Source: PALSA-612 sp963711315
GTDB taxonomy: Bacteria > Actinomycetota > Thermoleophilia > Gaiellales > Gaiellaceae
Direction of reading: 5' to 3'
NCBI GenBank assembly: GCA_963711315.1
Contig: CAVQDQ010000004.1
Span: 649,445-713,444, forward strand
DNA: 64,000 bases
Position 1 is the first letter of the stretch; each line of letters begins with the position of its first letter. The translations under genes and the position numbers were made by a program. The notes below the pieces were generated by a model. The model was not told the origin of the DNA, did not search any database, and saw nothing but the letters and a program-made list of their open reading frames with translations. Below are positions 23,692 through 32,250 of this stretch, in pieces.

Positions 23692-25581
23692 CAGCCGACC
23701 GTCCCTATCTGGACCAGCTCCATGTCGGGCAGCTTGTCAACATTGCCGGGCGCGCACGCCAGGATCGCCGACGCGTTGTCGGGTACCTCGACCTCGGCGC
23801 CGTTGCCGCTCCAGCGTGCCGCGTGCTCGACGGCGAGATATGGGCCCAGGTCCGAGACGTCGTGGACGAGGGAGCAGTGCGGCGCCGCGCGCCAGAGGAA
23901 CGACACGAGCTCGGCCTCGGCCTGCAGGTCGAACTCATCGCGAGTGGTCGCGAGCACGACGTCGCCCTCGCGCCAGCCGCGTGGCACCTGCCGAACGTCG
24001 GCAACGAGCCCGACGCAACCCACGATCGGCGTGGGCAGGATCGGGCGTCCGTCCGTTTCGTTGTAGAGCGACACGTTGCCGGAGACGACGGGGATGCCGA
24101 GCGCCTCGGCGGCCTGGGCGACGCCCTCGATCGCCTCGGCCAGCTCCCACCCGATCTCGGGCTTCTCCGGGTTGCCGAAGTTCAGGCAGTCGGTGAGCCC
24201 AAGCGGCTCGGCACCGGCGCAGGCGACGTTGCGAGCCGCCTCAAGCGTGGCCAGCGCGCCCGCGCGAAACGGATCGCGCTCGCCGCGCGGCGGGCCGTCG
24301 AGCGAGACGCCGAGGCCGCGGTACGACGGTGTCAGGCGCAGGACGGCAGCGTCCAGACCGGGCCGCCGGACGGTCCGCGAGCCGACGAGCTGGTCGTAGT
24401 GCCCGTACACCTGCTGAGGATCGACGACGTGCGCGAGGCCGCCGGAATCGCTCTCGCGAGGCCGCCGCTCGACCTCGTAGCGCGGGCACTCGTCGGTGAG
24501 GAACGAGGCGCGGATCTCGCCCTCCAGCGAGCCGTCGTGGAACGCACGCAGCAATCCCGTGTCGGTGACGACGCCGATCTGCGCCCGGTGCAGCTCCCAC
24601 CGGTCGATGACTTCCGCCACAGCCTCCAGCGCCTCCGGCCGAACGGCCGCCACCATCCGCTCCTGGCTCTCGGAGATCATGATCTCCCAGGGCGCCAGCC
24701 CCTCCTCACGCAGCGGCACGCGGTCGAGGTGGACGTCGACGCCCGCGCCGTCGCGTGCCATCTCGGCGAGCGAGGAGGCAAGCCCTGCGGCGCCGCAATC
24801 CTGCAGCGACTCGACCAGGCCGCGCTCGACGAGCTCGAGCGAGACCTCGATCAGCCGTTTGCCCGTGAAGGGGTCGCCGATCTGCACCGACGGGCGCTTC
24901 TCCGGTGAGTCGTCGCCCAGCTCCTGGCTCGCGAGCACGCTCGCGCCGCCGATGCCGTCGCGACCGGTCGTGGCGCCGAAGAGCACGAGAGCCAGCCCCG
25001 GAGTCGTCGCACGCGCACGCGTCAGCCGCTCAGAGGGCAGGAGCCCGACGCACATGGCGTTGACGAGGCAGTTGTTCTCGTACGCCGGGTCGAAGACCGT
25101 TTCGCCGCCGACCGTCGGCACGCCCACACAGTTTCCGTAGTGGCCGATCCCCGCCACCGCCCGCCAGAAGTGGGTGTCCGGCTGGCCGAAACCGCAGCCC
25201 GTCCAGCAGGGCGATCGGCCGCGCACCCATGGCGACGACGTCGCGGAGGATGCCGCCGACCCCTGTGGCCGCGCCCTGGAACGGCTCGACCGCGGAGGGG
25301 TGGTTGTGGCTCTCGACCTTGAACGCGACGGCCTCGCCCTCGCCGAGGTCGATCACCCCGGCGTTCTCGCCGGGCCCCTGCAGCACGCGGTCGCCGGCCG
25401 AAGGCAGCCGGCGCAGCAGCGGCGCAGAGTGCTTGTACCCGCAGTGCTCGGACCAGAGCAGCGAGAAGACGGCGAGCTCGAAGCGGTTCGGGTCGCGCTC
25501 GAGCAGTTCCCGGATACGTTTCAGCTCCCCGTCGGTGAGCCCGAGGGCGCGGTGCAGCGGCTGTTCCGCGACTGCCGTCAG
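23691..25581 (-). CDS. purL: Phosphoribosylformylglycinamidine synthase PurL, one frameshift
   Basis: The synthase subunit of FGAM synthase. The first part reads EQPLHRALGLTDGELKRI, VFSLLWSEHCGYKHS and VESHNHPSAVEPFQGAATGV. It must shift near 25189-25191 (an A triplet that appears to carry one extra base) to join FGQPDTHFWRAVAGIGHYGN. The second part contains DCGAAGLASSLAEMA, FGATTGRDGIGGASVLAS, LTDCLNFGNPEKPE and the second-half repeat. The start is uncertain: TAA at 25594-25596 bounds the frame, and only CTG 25581 is a near-cognate start. The C-terminus stops soon after VQIGTVG, shorter than Bacillus PurL. An essential, conserved gene with one homopolymer shift argues for sequence error. 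Confidence 0.88.
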
Positions 25582-25663
25582 AGCTACTTCAGTTTAGAGC
25601 CGGAACCGGATCCGGCTGCGCCTCGTTCTCACAGATCGTGCGTCCCGTACGTTTCCTATCACG

Positions 25664-26569
25664 ATGAGTCGCCGCCATCTCGTCATGCTCCTCGGCCTTG
25701 CGGCGATCTGGGGCTCGTCGTTCATGTTCATCAAGGTCGCGGTCCGCGACATCGCGCCCTCGACGGCGCTCCTCGGCCGCCTGGGACTGGCAACGCTGGC
25801 ACTGCTCGTGTTCGCCCTCGTCCGCACGTCGCTCCGCGAGACAGCGAGCGCCTTCCGGACCTACACCGTGCCGCTCGTCGTCGTCGGCGTCACCAACACT
25901 GCGTTGCCCGTCTACCTCCTCTTCTGGGCGGAGACGCGAATCGACTCCGGGACGGCAGCTGTGCTCCAGGCGACGGCGCCGCTCGGCTCGGCGCTCTTCG
26001 CCTTTCTCTTCGTCCACGCGGAGCGGGTGCACGGCCAGCGTCTCGCCGGGCTCGTTCTCGGCTTCGCCGGCGTCGGGCTCCTCGTGGGCACGTTGCCGGG
26101 CGGATCGATCATCGCCGGCCTCGCCGTGGTCGTCAGCGCGCTCTGCTATGCGGGAGCCGGGCTCTACACGGGCCTGAGGCTCGCGACCGTGCCGACGCTC
26201 ACGGTGGCCCTCGGCACGCTCGCAGTGGCGACGCTCGTCGTCCTCCCGGCCGGGATTGTCCAGCGTCCGAGCGAGACACCAGGGTGGAAGCCGATTGCGT
26301 CCATCGTCGTCCTCGGGCTCGTTGGCACGGCGTTCGCGTACCTCCTTTACTACGAGCTCGTGTCCGGCGCAGGAGCGACCCGGGCGATCCTCATCACGTA
26401 CCTCGTCCCGCCCGCCGCGCTGATCTACGGAGTTGTCTTCCTCGGCGAGGACTTGACGGTGAACGCGCTCTGCGCGCTCGCGCTCATCCTCGGTGGCGTC
26501 GCGCTCGGTACGGGCGCACTCGCTCTCCGCCGCCGCCGCGTCGATCCGCTCGGAGACCCGGTCAAGTGA
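25664..26569 (+). CDS. EamA/DMT family transporter, copy A
   Basis: A 301-residue inner-membrane protein with ten predicted helices arranged as two EamA repeats. Family features are LLGLAAIWGSSFMFIKVAV in helix 1 and the second-repeat region LIYGVVFLGEDLTVNALCA. DMT/EamA proteins export amino acids, nucleosides or metabolites, or act as drug exporters. No substrate is indicated. It starts at ATG 25664 divergently from purL and overlaps the next gene by GTGA, so it is made together with a second EamA protein and a GNAT. The pair may form a heterodimer or be redundant transporters. Confidence 0.88.
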   Translation: MSRRHLVMLLGLAAIWGSSFMFIKVAVRDIAPSTALLGRLGLATLALLVFALVRTSLRETASAFRTYTVPLVVVGVTNTALPVYLLFWAETRIDSGTAAVLQATAPLGSALFAFLFVHAERVHGQRLAGLVLGFAGVGLLVGTLPGGSIIAGLAVVVSALCYAGAGLYTGLRLATVPTLTVALGTLAVATLVVLPAGIVQRPSETPGWKPIASIVVLGLVGTAFAYLLYYELVSGAGATRAILITYLVPPAALIYGVVFLGEDLTVNALCALALILGGVALGTGALALRRRRVDPLGDPVK

Positions 26570-27474
26570 CGCGGGGCTACCTCCCCTGGCTCCTCCTGCT
26601 CGCGAGCCTCTGGGGCAGCTCGTACTTCTTCATCAAAGTCGCGGTCGACGACCTCGAGCCGACCGTGATGATGGCGGGAAGATGCCTCACGGCCGGGCTG
26701 CTCCTGCTCGTCTACCTCGTGGTGACGCGAGGCGCCGCCGACGCCGCGTCGCAGCTGCGCGCCGCGGGGCGCCCGACGTTCGTGTTCGGCGTGTTCAACG
26801 CCGCGCTCCCGTTTTGGCTCATCGCCTGGGGCGAGAAGCACATCGACTCGTCGGTCGCGGGGATCGCGCAGGCGACCGTGCCGATCTTCGCGTTCGTGGT
26901 CGCGATCCGCTTCTTGCCCCACGAGCGGGTATCGCGGATCCGGTGGGTCGGCGTCGCGCTCGGGCTCGTCGGCGTTGGGGTGCTGACGGGCGTCGACCTG
27001 CCCGGCGGCTGGTGGGCGGTGGCGGGGACGCTCGCCGTGGTGCTGTCGTCGTTGTCGTACGCCTGTGCCGGTACGTACGCACAGCTTCGACTGCGTGACA
27101 CACCAGGCCCGGTGCTCGCGACCGGCGGCATGCTGATCGGCGGCCTGCTGCTCCTGCCGTTGGCGCTCTTCCAGCTGCCCAGTGAGCTGCCGGGCTGGCA
27201 GGCCGTTGCCTCGGTGGCGGCATTGGCCATCATCGGCACGACGATCGCGCAGCTCGTCTATTTCCACATGCTGCCGCGCTACGGCAACCCGCGCATCTCG
27301 CTGGTCGCCTATGTGATGCCGGCCTTCGCGATCGCGTACGGCGCCATCTTCCTCGACGAGCCGATCACCGCCGGCATGGTTATCGGGTTGGGGCTGATCC
27401 TCCTCGGCGTCGCGCTTGGATCGGGGCTCGTCGTCGCGTGGCGGCGGCCGAAGACGGCCGAAGAGGTCTTGTGA
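26566..27474 (+). CDS. EamA/DMT family transporter, copy B
   Basis: A 302-residue paralogue of the preceding gene with the same ten-helix layout. Motifs include LLLLASLWGSSYFFIKVAVD near the N-terminus, PFWLIAWGEKHIDSSVAG after helix 3 and AYGAIFLDEPITAGMVIG in the second repeat. The start is GTG 26566, overlapping the stop of copy A, and it ends with GTGA overlapping the GNAT gene. Tandem DMT genes often encode heteromeric transporters or a duplicated exporter; which applies here cannot be told from sequence. Confidence 0.88.
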   Translation: MTRGYLPWLLLLASLWGSSYFFIKVAVDDLEPTVMMAGRCLTAGLLLLVYLVVTRGAADAASQLRAAGRPTFVFGVFNAALPFWLIAWGEKHIDSSVAGIAQATVPIFAFVVAIRFLPHERVSRIRWVGVALGLVGVGVLTGVDLPGGWWAVAGTLAVVLSSLSYACAGTYAQLRLRDTPGPVLATGGMLIGGLLLLPLALFQLPSELPGWQAVASVAALAIIGTTIAQLVYFHMLPRYGNPRISLVAYVMPAFAIAYGAIFLDEPITAGMVIGLGLILLGVALGSGLVVAWRRPKTAEEVL

Positions 27475-28007
27475 GCGTCGTCGTCCGTCGTGCGCGGCCG
27501 GACGATCTCGCCTTCCTCGTCACCCTGGCCCAACACGAGGACGTGCAGCCGTTTCTCGCGGCCTCGCGGCCGACCGATCGCGAAAGCATCCTCGCCGACA
27601 TCGAGCGCTCCGAGCAGGAGCCGGACGTATTCGGCGTGTTCGTCATCGAGTCAGACGGCAAGCGGGCCGGCGTCATGCGCTTCTCGAGCCGTGGCGGCCC
27701 GAACAGAATCGCCGAGCTCGGCGGCCTCGCGGTCCATCCCGACCACCGTGGCCGGAAGCTCGCGGACGACGCGGCGCGGCTGTTCCAGCGCCAGCTCTTC
27801 GAGGAGCTCGGCTTTCATCGGCTCCAGCTCGAGGTTTACGGCTTCAACGAGCGGGCGATGCGGCACGCGGAGCGCTCCGGGTTCGTGCTCGAGGGCCGTA
27901 AGCGGCGCGCGTATCTCCGCGACGGCGAGTGGGTGGACGGCGTCATCTATGGGCTCACGGTCGAAGACCTGCCCACGCCTCCTCGAGCGACTCCGGCGGG
28001 TCGCTGA
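27471..28007 (+). CDS. GNAT family N-acetyltransferase
   Basis: A 178-residue GNAT. The start at GTG 27471 overlaps the upstream transporter stop and gives a clean N-terminus VSVVVRRARPDDLAFLVTLA. Motif A is ELGGLAVHPDHRGRKLADDA with the R/H-x-x-G-x-K/A pyrophosphate loop; motif B is RLQLEVYGFNERAMRHAERS, then GFVLEGRKRRAYLRDGEWVD. This pattern is like RimJ/RimL and spermidine-type acetyltransferases. Coupled to two EamA exporters, it may acetylate the compound that they export, a known pairing in resistance loci (inference). Its 3' end overlaps a convergent kinase gene by 53 bases. Confidence 0.88.
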   Translation: MSVVVRRARPDDLAFLVTLAQHEDVQPFLAASRPTDRESILADIERSEQEPDVFGVFVIESDGKRAGVMRFSSRGGPNRIAELGGLAVHPDHRGRKLADDAARLFQRQLFEELGFHRLQLEVYGFNERAMRHAERSGFVLEGRKRRAYLRDGEWVDGVIYGLTVEDLPTPPRATPAGR

Positions 28008-28905
28008 GTAGCGCGATGCCAGCCGCGCGCGCCTCGTCGCGCTCGGCGTCGGTGAGGTACTCGGCCGGAGACTTGCCGTCCACGCGCGCGAGCATGAGGC
28101 AGCCGACCAGGCCGAGCACGTAGCGCAGGTCCAGCTCCTTCCCGTACCCGTCGAGGAAGGCGCGCCCGCAAGCCTCGTAGTCCGCTCGTGCCTGGGGTCG
28201 GTGGATCGTCTTCAGCAACAGGTGATTCAGCAGAAAGGCGACGTCGAAGGCCGGATCGCCGCGGTGAGCGATCTCCCAATCGATGACCCACAGGCCGTCG
28301 TCGCCGACGAGAATGTTCTTCGGCGAGTAGTCGCCGTGGACGACACACCGGATCGTGCCGAGCAGCCGCTCGATGTATGCGCCGATCCGTGCGTCGAGGT
28401 CGGGATGCCGCCGCTGGATCATGCGTAGGTACGGATCGACGCGTTGCGCCTCGAACGACTCGGCGCTGCCGATGTCGCCGTCCGCCGAGTGAAGCACGGC
28501 GAGGAGCGCGCCGACCCACGCCGCCACGGCGGCGTCGGCAGTTCCCGCGAGCAGCAGCGACTTCCACGGGCGCCAATCCGCCGGCGCCTCCTCCATGACC
28601 AGAGCGAATAGCTCTGGATCGGAGTCGATCAGCGCCGGCACCGAGCCCGGGGCGAGCTGCGTCATCAGCTCGAGCGCCTGCGCCTCCGTCAGTGCCCGCT
28701 CCGGCGGCACGAGCCACTCGTCGGCGACGCGGAAGCGCTCGAGTGCCTGCTTGACGACCATCCGCCGGCCGTCGGCCCGGACGGCGAGCACGACGCCGGA
28801 TACCCCTCCCGGCAGCGCATGTACGTCGAGTGACGCACCGTCCGAGAGCAGCCCGCGCTCGGCGAGGTAGGCGCCGACGTTGCCGGGCGAGAGCACGACC
28901 CTCAC
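27955..28905 (-). CDS. Aminoglycoside phosphotransferase (APH)/choline kinase-like protein
   Basis: A 316-residue protein-kinase-like small-molecule kinase. The catalytic loop is VVHGDYSPKNILV (H-G-D-x-x-x-x-N) and the metal-binding motif WVIDWEIAHRGDPAFD (I-D-W-E). The N-lobe includes GGVSGVVLAVRADGRRMVVK with the ATP-binding lysine. The start at GTG 28905 was chosen because upstream codons lack similarity. Members phosphorylate antibiotics, choline, homoserine, thiamine precursors or sugars, and the substrate cannot be decided here. It is convergent with the GNAT gene, and its upstream region is shared with a small membrane protein. Confidence 0.85.
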   Translation of the reverse strand: MRVVLSPGNVGAYLAERGLLSDGASLDVHALPGGVSGVVLAVRADGRRMVVKQALERFRVADEWLVPPERALTEAQALELMTQLAPGSVPALIDSDPELFALVMEEAPADWRPWKSLLLAGTADAAVAAWVGALLAVLHSADGDIGSAESFEAQRVDPYLRMIQRRHPDLDARIGAYIERLLGTIRCVVHGDYSPKNILVGDDGLWVIDWEIAHRGDPAFDVAFLLNHLLLKTIHRPQARADYEACGRAFLDGYGKELDLRYVLGLVGCLMLARVDGKSPAEYLTDAERDEARAAGIALLSDPPESLEEAWAGLRP

Positions 28906-29022
28906 GCCTGCCACCTTACGGCTTGGTTCGTCAGTAGCTGACCACAGTCCCAGGTCCGTGTCGCCACCGATGGCACGCGGCCCTTGCCCGGTCAGACTCG
29001 TGGACAGAACGGAGGTGCTTCG

Positions 29023-29415
29023 ATGGAACGTGCTGTTGGCCACACCGGGGCCGCACCGCAGGCGCGGCATCGGCTTCGTCGCCCGAAAATGCCGTGGGGC
29101 GGGCTCGCCGCATTCGAGTTCTTCGCCCTGGCGCTTCTCTCGGGCATGCTCGTGCTCGTGATCCTTCCCGGCATGCTCGACGTCGAGTGGGGCTGCATCG
29201 GCCCGACGGGGGGAGAGCGAACGGCAGCGGACACGTATGTCGGCGTGTTCGCGGTCGGCGGTGCTCTCGGCTGGCTCGTTACAGGCGGCTTGACCGCTGT
29301 GGCGTACAGCACAGGCCGCCGGCGGCTGGCGCTCCTCATCCCACTCGCCTGGTTCGGCGTGCTCGTGCTGACGTCGCTTATCGTCGCGGTCTCGATCGGA
29401 CCGCTCCCCTGCTGA
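29023..29415 (+). CDS. Small hypothetical membrane protein
   Basis: A 130-residue protein with three hydrophobic segments (about 36-60, 76-98 and 103-125) and a basic N-terminal tail. The start ATG 29023 has GGAGG at 29011-29015 seven bases upstream, so an earlier in-frame ATG at 28984 is unlikely. The loop between the first two helices contains LDVEWGCIGPTGGERTAAD. I recognise no family. It is convergent with the deacetylase-type gene and divergent from the APH-like kinase. Function unknown. Confidence 0.6.
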   Translation: MERAVGHTGAAPQARHRLRRPKMPWGGLAAFEFFALALLSGMLVLVILPGMLDVEWGCIGPTGGERTAADTYVGVFAVGGALGWLVTGGLTAVAYSTGRRRLALLIPLAWFGVLVLTSLIVAVSIGPLPC

Positions 29416-29464
29416 CGAGCCGATCCTGAGCCTGCTCGACGCCAAGCGCGACTGACCGGAGTCT

Positions 29465-31144
29465 CTAGAGCGACGCCGGGTCGACGAAGGTGTAGCCGAG
29501 CGCCTCGATGCCCTCGACCGTCTGCTTGAGCAGGTCGAGGTCGAGGAATGGGTGGAAGTAGAACGCCGCGAAACCGTCGCGCACGACGAGGTTCGCCTTC
29601 GCGGCCCGGACGAGGTCCTCCGGGCCTCGCGCCTCGTACGAGTGCCACGTGTGGGGAGAGATCGACCCGAGGTTCTCGGGTAGGACCTTGGTCCCGTACA
29701 CGTCGCGCACCACGTAAGGAAAGAACTGCCCGTCGGCGTGCTCGTACCGCACCGGGCCGCCGCTCAGCAACCCCGGGAAGTACATTCCCCGGTCCCAGCG
29801 AGCAGGGAAGCGGCGCGCGGCGGCGCGGTAGGCGCGGTCCGAGGCGTAGTAGTGCGGAAACTCGAAGATCCGAGGCTCGGCAAGCCCTGCGGCCCGGAAC
29901 TCCTCGTTGGCGGCGACGATTCGGCGCTCCGACCAGGCGACGGTGCGGTCCCCCGGCAGGGGACCGTGCAGCTTCACATCACCCTCGGGTGCCTCGGTCA
30001 CGCGGTAGAACTCCACGTCGTCGCCGGTGACGCCGTTGTAGGGGTTGCGCCCGCCGTCCCACTGGTGCGTGTAGCCGTGGCCGACGAGGACGCCGCCGCG
30101 CTGCATCATGTAGTGCAGCGCCGACACGACCTCGGGCGCGTCGCGGAGTAGCAGCTCGTACGGCTTGTCGTCGTGTCCCTGCGGGTCGCGGTAGTACGGG
30201 CTCACGCCGAAGCCGAACGGGATGCCCTTGGAATGGAGGTAATCGGCGGCCGCTCGCAGCTCCTCGGGGTCGCTGCGTGGATTGATGTCTTCGAGCCGGA
30301 CGAGCGCGCGGTGCCGCTCGCGCGTCTGTGGCGCTAGCAGGTCGAAGAGGAGGTCGGCGAAGACGAGCACGCGGTCCGTCTCGCTCGTGTACGTGAACGG
30401 CTGCTCGCCGACGTATGTGAGATTCCGCGAGCGGACAGCCCAGGGGAATGCCGAGCCGCCGGCCCGGATCGCACGGGCGAGCACTCTCGCGCGGTTGGGG
30501 TCGGTGACGCGACAGAGCATGATCCCCTCGTCCTGACGCGACCAGCGCGTGAGCGACCTCCCCTTGTAGCGCACCTCTGCGACGCGAGAGCGATCGAACT
30601 GCACCGGCTCCCAGCCGTACCTCGCGGCAAAGTCGCCTGCCCGCCGGGCGAGCTGGAGGATGTTGTCCTGCACCCAGAGGACCGGCGTGCGCGCATGCAG
30701 GACGTCGTCCAGCAGCGTCTGCGGCAGCGGCTCGTCGTACGTCGACCCCAGGTAGACGAGCGCGCTGAACCGCCCGATGTCTCCACTGCGGTACTGCCGT
30801 GCCGGCCGGGCCTCCCAGCGCCCGAAGTGGCTCACGAGATTCGCAGTCTCCATCGCGTACATCTCTCCCAGCCAGCCCCAGGGGCCCCCGGTGTCGTAGA
30901 GGACGAGCGTCCGAACGCGCGGTGACGCCTCGGCCGGCCAGGTCGCCGCAGCGGGAATCGGCGGCGCCTTTGGCAGCGTCGTGAGCGCGAGCGGCCGGAG
31001 CTCGGGATCAGGGCCTGGGAAGAGCTGTCCGCGGACCGGTAGCAGCACGAAAGCGGCGATTGTGGTCACAACGGCGACCGGGACCATCCAGCCGTACCCG
31101 ATCCGCCAGCTGTTTCTACGACGGGTCGTCGGCGCGGAGCTCAT
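29465..31144 (-). CDS. DUF2334 polysaccharide-deacetylase-like protein, membrane anchored
   Basis: A 559-residue protein with an N-terminal membrane anchor (about 14-38, VPVAVVTTIAAFVLLPVRG) and a large extracytoplasmic domain of the DUF2334 type, a relative of carbohydrate esterase 4 NodB deacetylases. Visible metal-site-like motifs are LVRLEDINPRSDPEEL (aspartate), VLVGHGYTHQWDG (H-x3-H) and FYFHPFLDLDLLKQ (C-terminal histidine). The ATG at 31144 overlaps the stop of the UDP-GlcNAc epimerase gene (ATGA). The operon context with a family 2 glycosyltransferase suggests de-N-acetylation of a surface polysaccharide. Catalytic activity is inferred. Confidence 0.82.
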   Translation of the reverse strand: MSSAPTTRRRNSWRIGYGWMVPVAVVTTIAAFVLLPVRGQLFPGPDPELRPLALTTLPKAPPIPAAATWPAEASPRVRTLVLYDTGGPWGWLGEMYAMETANLVSHFGRWEARPARQYRSGDIGRFSALVYLGSTYDEPLPQTLLDDVLHARTPVLWVQDNILQLARRAGDFAARYGWEPVQFDRSRVAEVRYKGRSLTRWSRQDEGIMLCRVTDPNRARVLARAIRAGGSAFPWAVRSRNLTYVGEQPFTYTSETDRVLVFADLLFDLLAPQTRERHRALVRLEDINPRSDPEELRAAADYLHSKGIPFGFGVSPYYRDPQGHDDKPYELLLRDAPEVVSALHYMMQRGGVLVGHGYTHQWDGGRNPYNGVTGDDVEFYRVTEAPEGDVKLHGPLPGDRTVAWSERRIVAANEEFRAAGLAEPRIFEFPHYYASDRAYRAAARRFPARWDRGMYFPGLLSGGPVRYEHADGQFFPYVVRDVYGTKVLPENLGSISPHTWHSYEARGPEDLVRAAKANLVVRDGFAAFYFHPFLDLDLLKQTVEGIEALGYTFVDPASL

Positions 31145-32250
31145 GCTGCCCGGAGAAACGGCGCGCGCTTCTCGAGGGCCTCGACGACACGCTCGCTGGC
31201 GCGTCCGTCACCGAACGGGCTCTCGGGGCGGGCCATGGCGGCATACGCGTCGGCATCGTCGAGGAGCTCGTTGGCCGCCTCGACGATAGCGTCTTCCTCG
31301 GTTCCTACGAGGCGCGCAGTCCCTGCCTCGACAGCCTCAGGGCGTTCCGTGGAGTGCCGCAGGACCAGGACGGGTTTCCCCAACGCCGGGGCCTCCTCCT
31401 GGAGCCCTCCTGAGTCGCTGAGCACGAGCTGGCAGGAATCGAGCACGTGCACCGTCGAGAGGTAGTCGAGCGGTTCGATGAGATGCACTCCCTCCACTCC
31501 GGCGAGCTCGGGGACTACGACGCGTCGCACGGCGGGGCTGCGGTGCACCGGAAACACCAGCTCGACGTCGCCTCTGCCTGCGAGCCGGCGAACCGCGTGG
31601 CAGACGCGGCGCATGGCCTCGCCGTGGCTCTCTCTGCGGTGCAGCGTGAGCAGGATCCGCCGCGGTCGGGTGGAGGGCACCGGCGGTCGCAGGAGACGTG
31701 CGCGCTCGACCGCCCACAGCAGGGCGTCGATCACCGTGTTCCCGGTCACCAGCACGCGGTCCTCCGGTACGCCCTCGGAGCGCAGGTTGTCCGCGTTCCG
31801 GCGGGTCGGGCAGAAGTGAACGTTCGCCAGCCGAGCGACGAGCCTGCGGTTCGCCTCTTCGGGGAACGGTGTCCGCTCGTCGCTCGTACGAAGGCCGGCC
31901 TCTACGTGCGCCACCGGAACGCTCTCGTAGAAGGCCGCGAGGGCCCCGCAAAACGCGGTTGATGTATCGCCCTGCACGAGAATCCAATCCGGCCGGAGGG
32001 AGGCAATCGCTCCTCCGAGCCCGCGCACGAGCTCGGCCGTCAGGTCGGCGAGGCGCTGCTCCGGAGACATGACATCGAGGTCGATGTCGGCCTGGAGCTC
32101 GAACTGCGCGAGCATCTGGTCGAGCAGCTCCCGGTGCTGGCCGGTCGCCACGACGATGCACTCGGCGCCACGGTTCCTGCGGAGCTCGGCCACGACCGGT
32201 GCGAGCTTGATCACCTCGGGTCGCGTACCGAGCACGGCGACGACTCTCAC
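31141..32250 (-). CDS. wecB: UDP-N-acetylglucosamine 2-epimerase (non-hydrolysing)
   Basis: A 369-residue GT-B-fold epimerase converting UDP-GlcNAc to UDP-ManNAc in the cytoplasm. It begins VRVVAVLGTRPEVIKLAPVV, with VQGDTSTAFCGALAAFY and VAHVEAGLRTSDERTPFPEE carrying the conserved catalytic carboxylates, and SDSGGLQEEAPALGKPVLVL near the C-terminus. The start GTG 32250 overlaps the glycosyltransferase stop (GTGA) and the stop overlaps the deacetylase gene. The product sugar would feed an exopolysaccharide or teichuronic-type polymer made by the neighbouring membrane glycosyltransferase. Confidence 0.93.
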   Translation of the reverse strand: MRVVAVLGTRPEVIKLAPVVAELRRNRGAECIVVATGQHRELLDQMLAQFELQADIDLDVMSPEQRLADLTAELVRGLGGAIASLRPDWILVQGDTSTAFCGALAAFYESVPVAHVEAGLRTSDERTPFPEEANRRLVARLANVHFCPTRRNADNLRSEGVPEDRVLVTGNTVIDALLWAVERARLLRPPVPSTRPRRILLTLHRRESHGEAMRRVCHAVRRLAGRGDVELVFPVHRSPAVRRVVVPELAGVEGVHLIEPLDYLSTVHVLDSCQLVLSDSGGLQEEAPALGKPVLVLRHSTERPEAVEAGTARLVGTEEDAIVEAANELLDDADAYAAMARPESPFGDGRASERVVEALEKRAPFLRAA

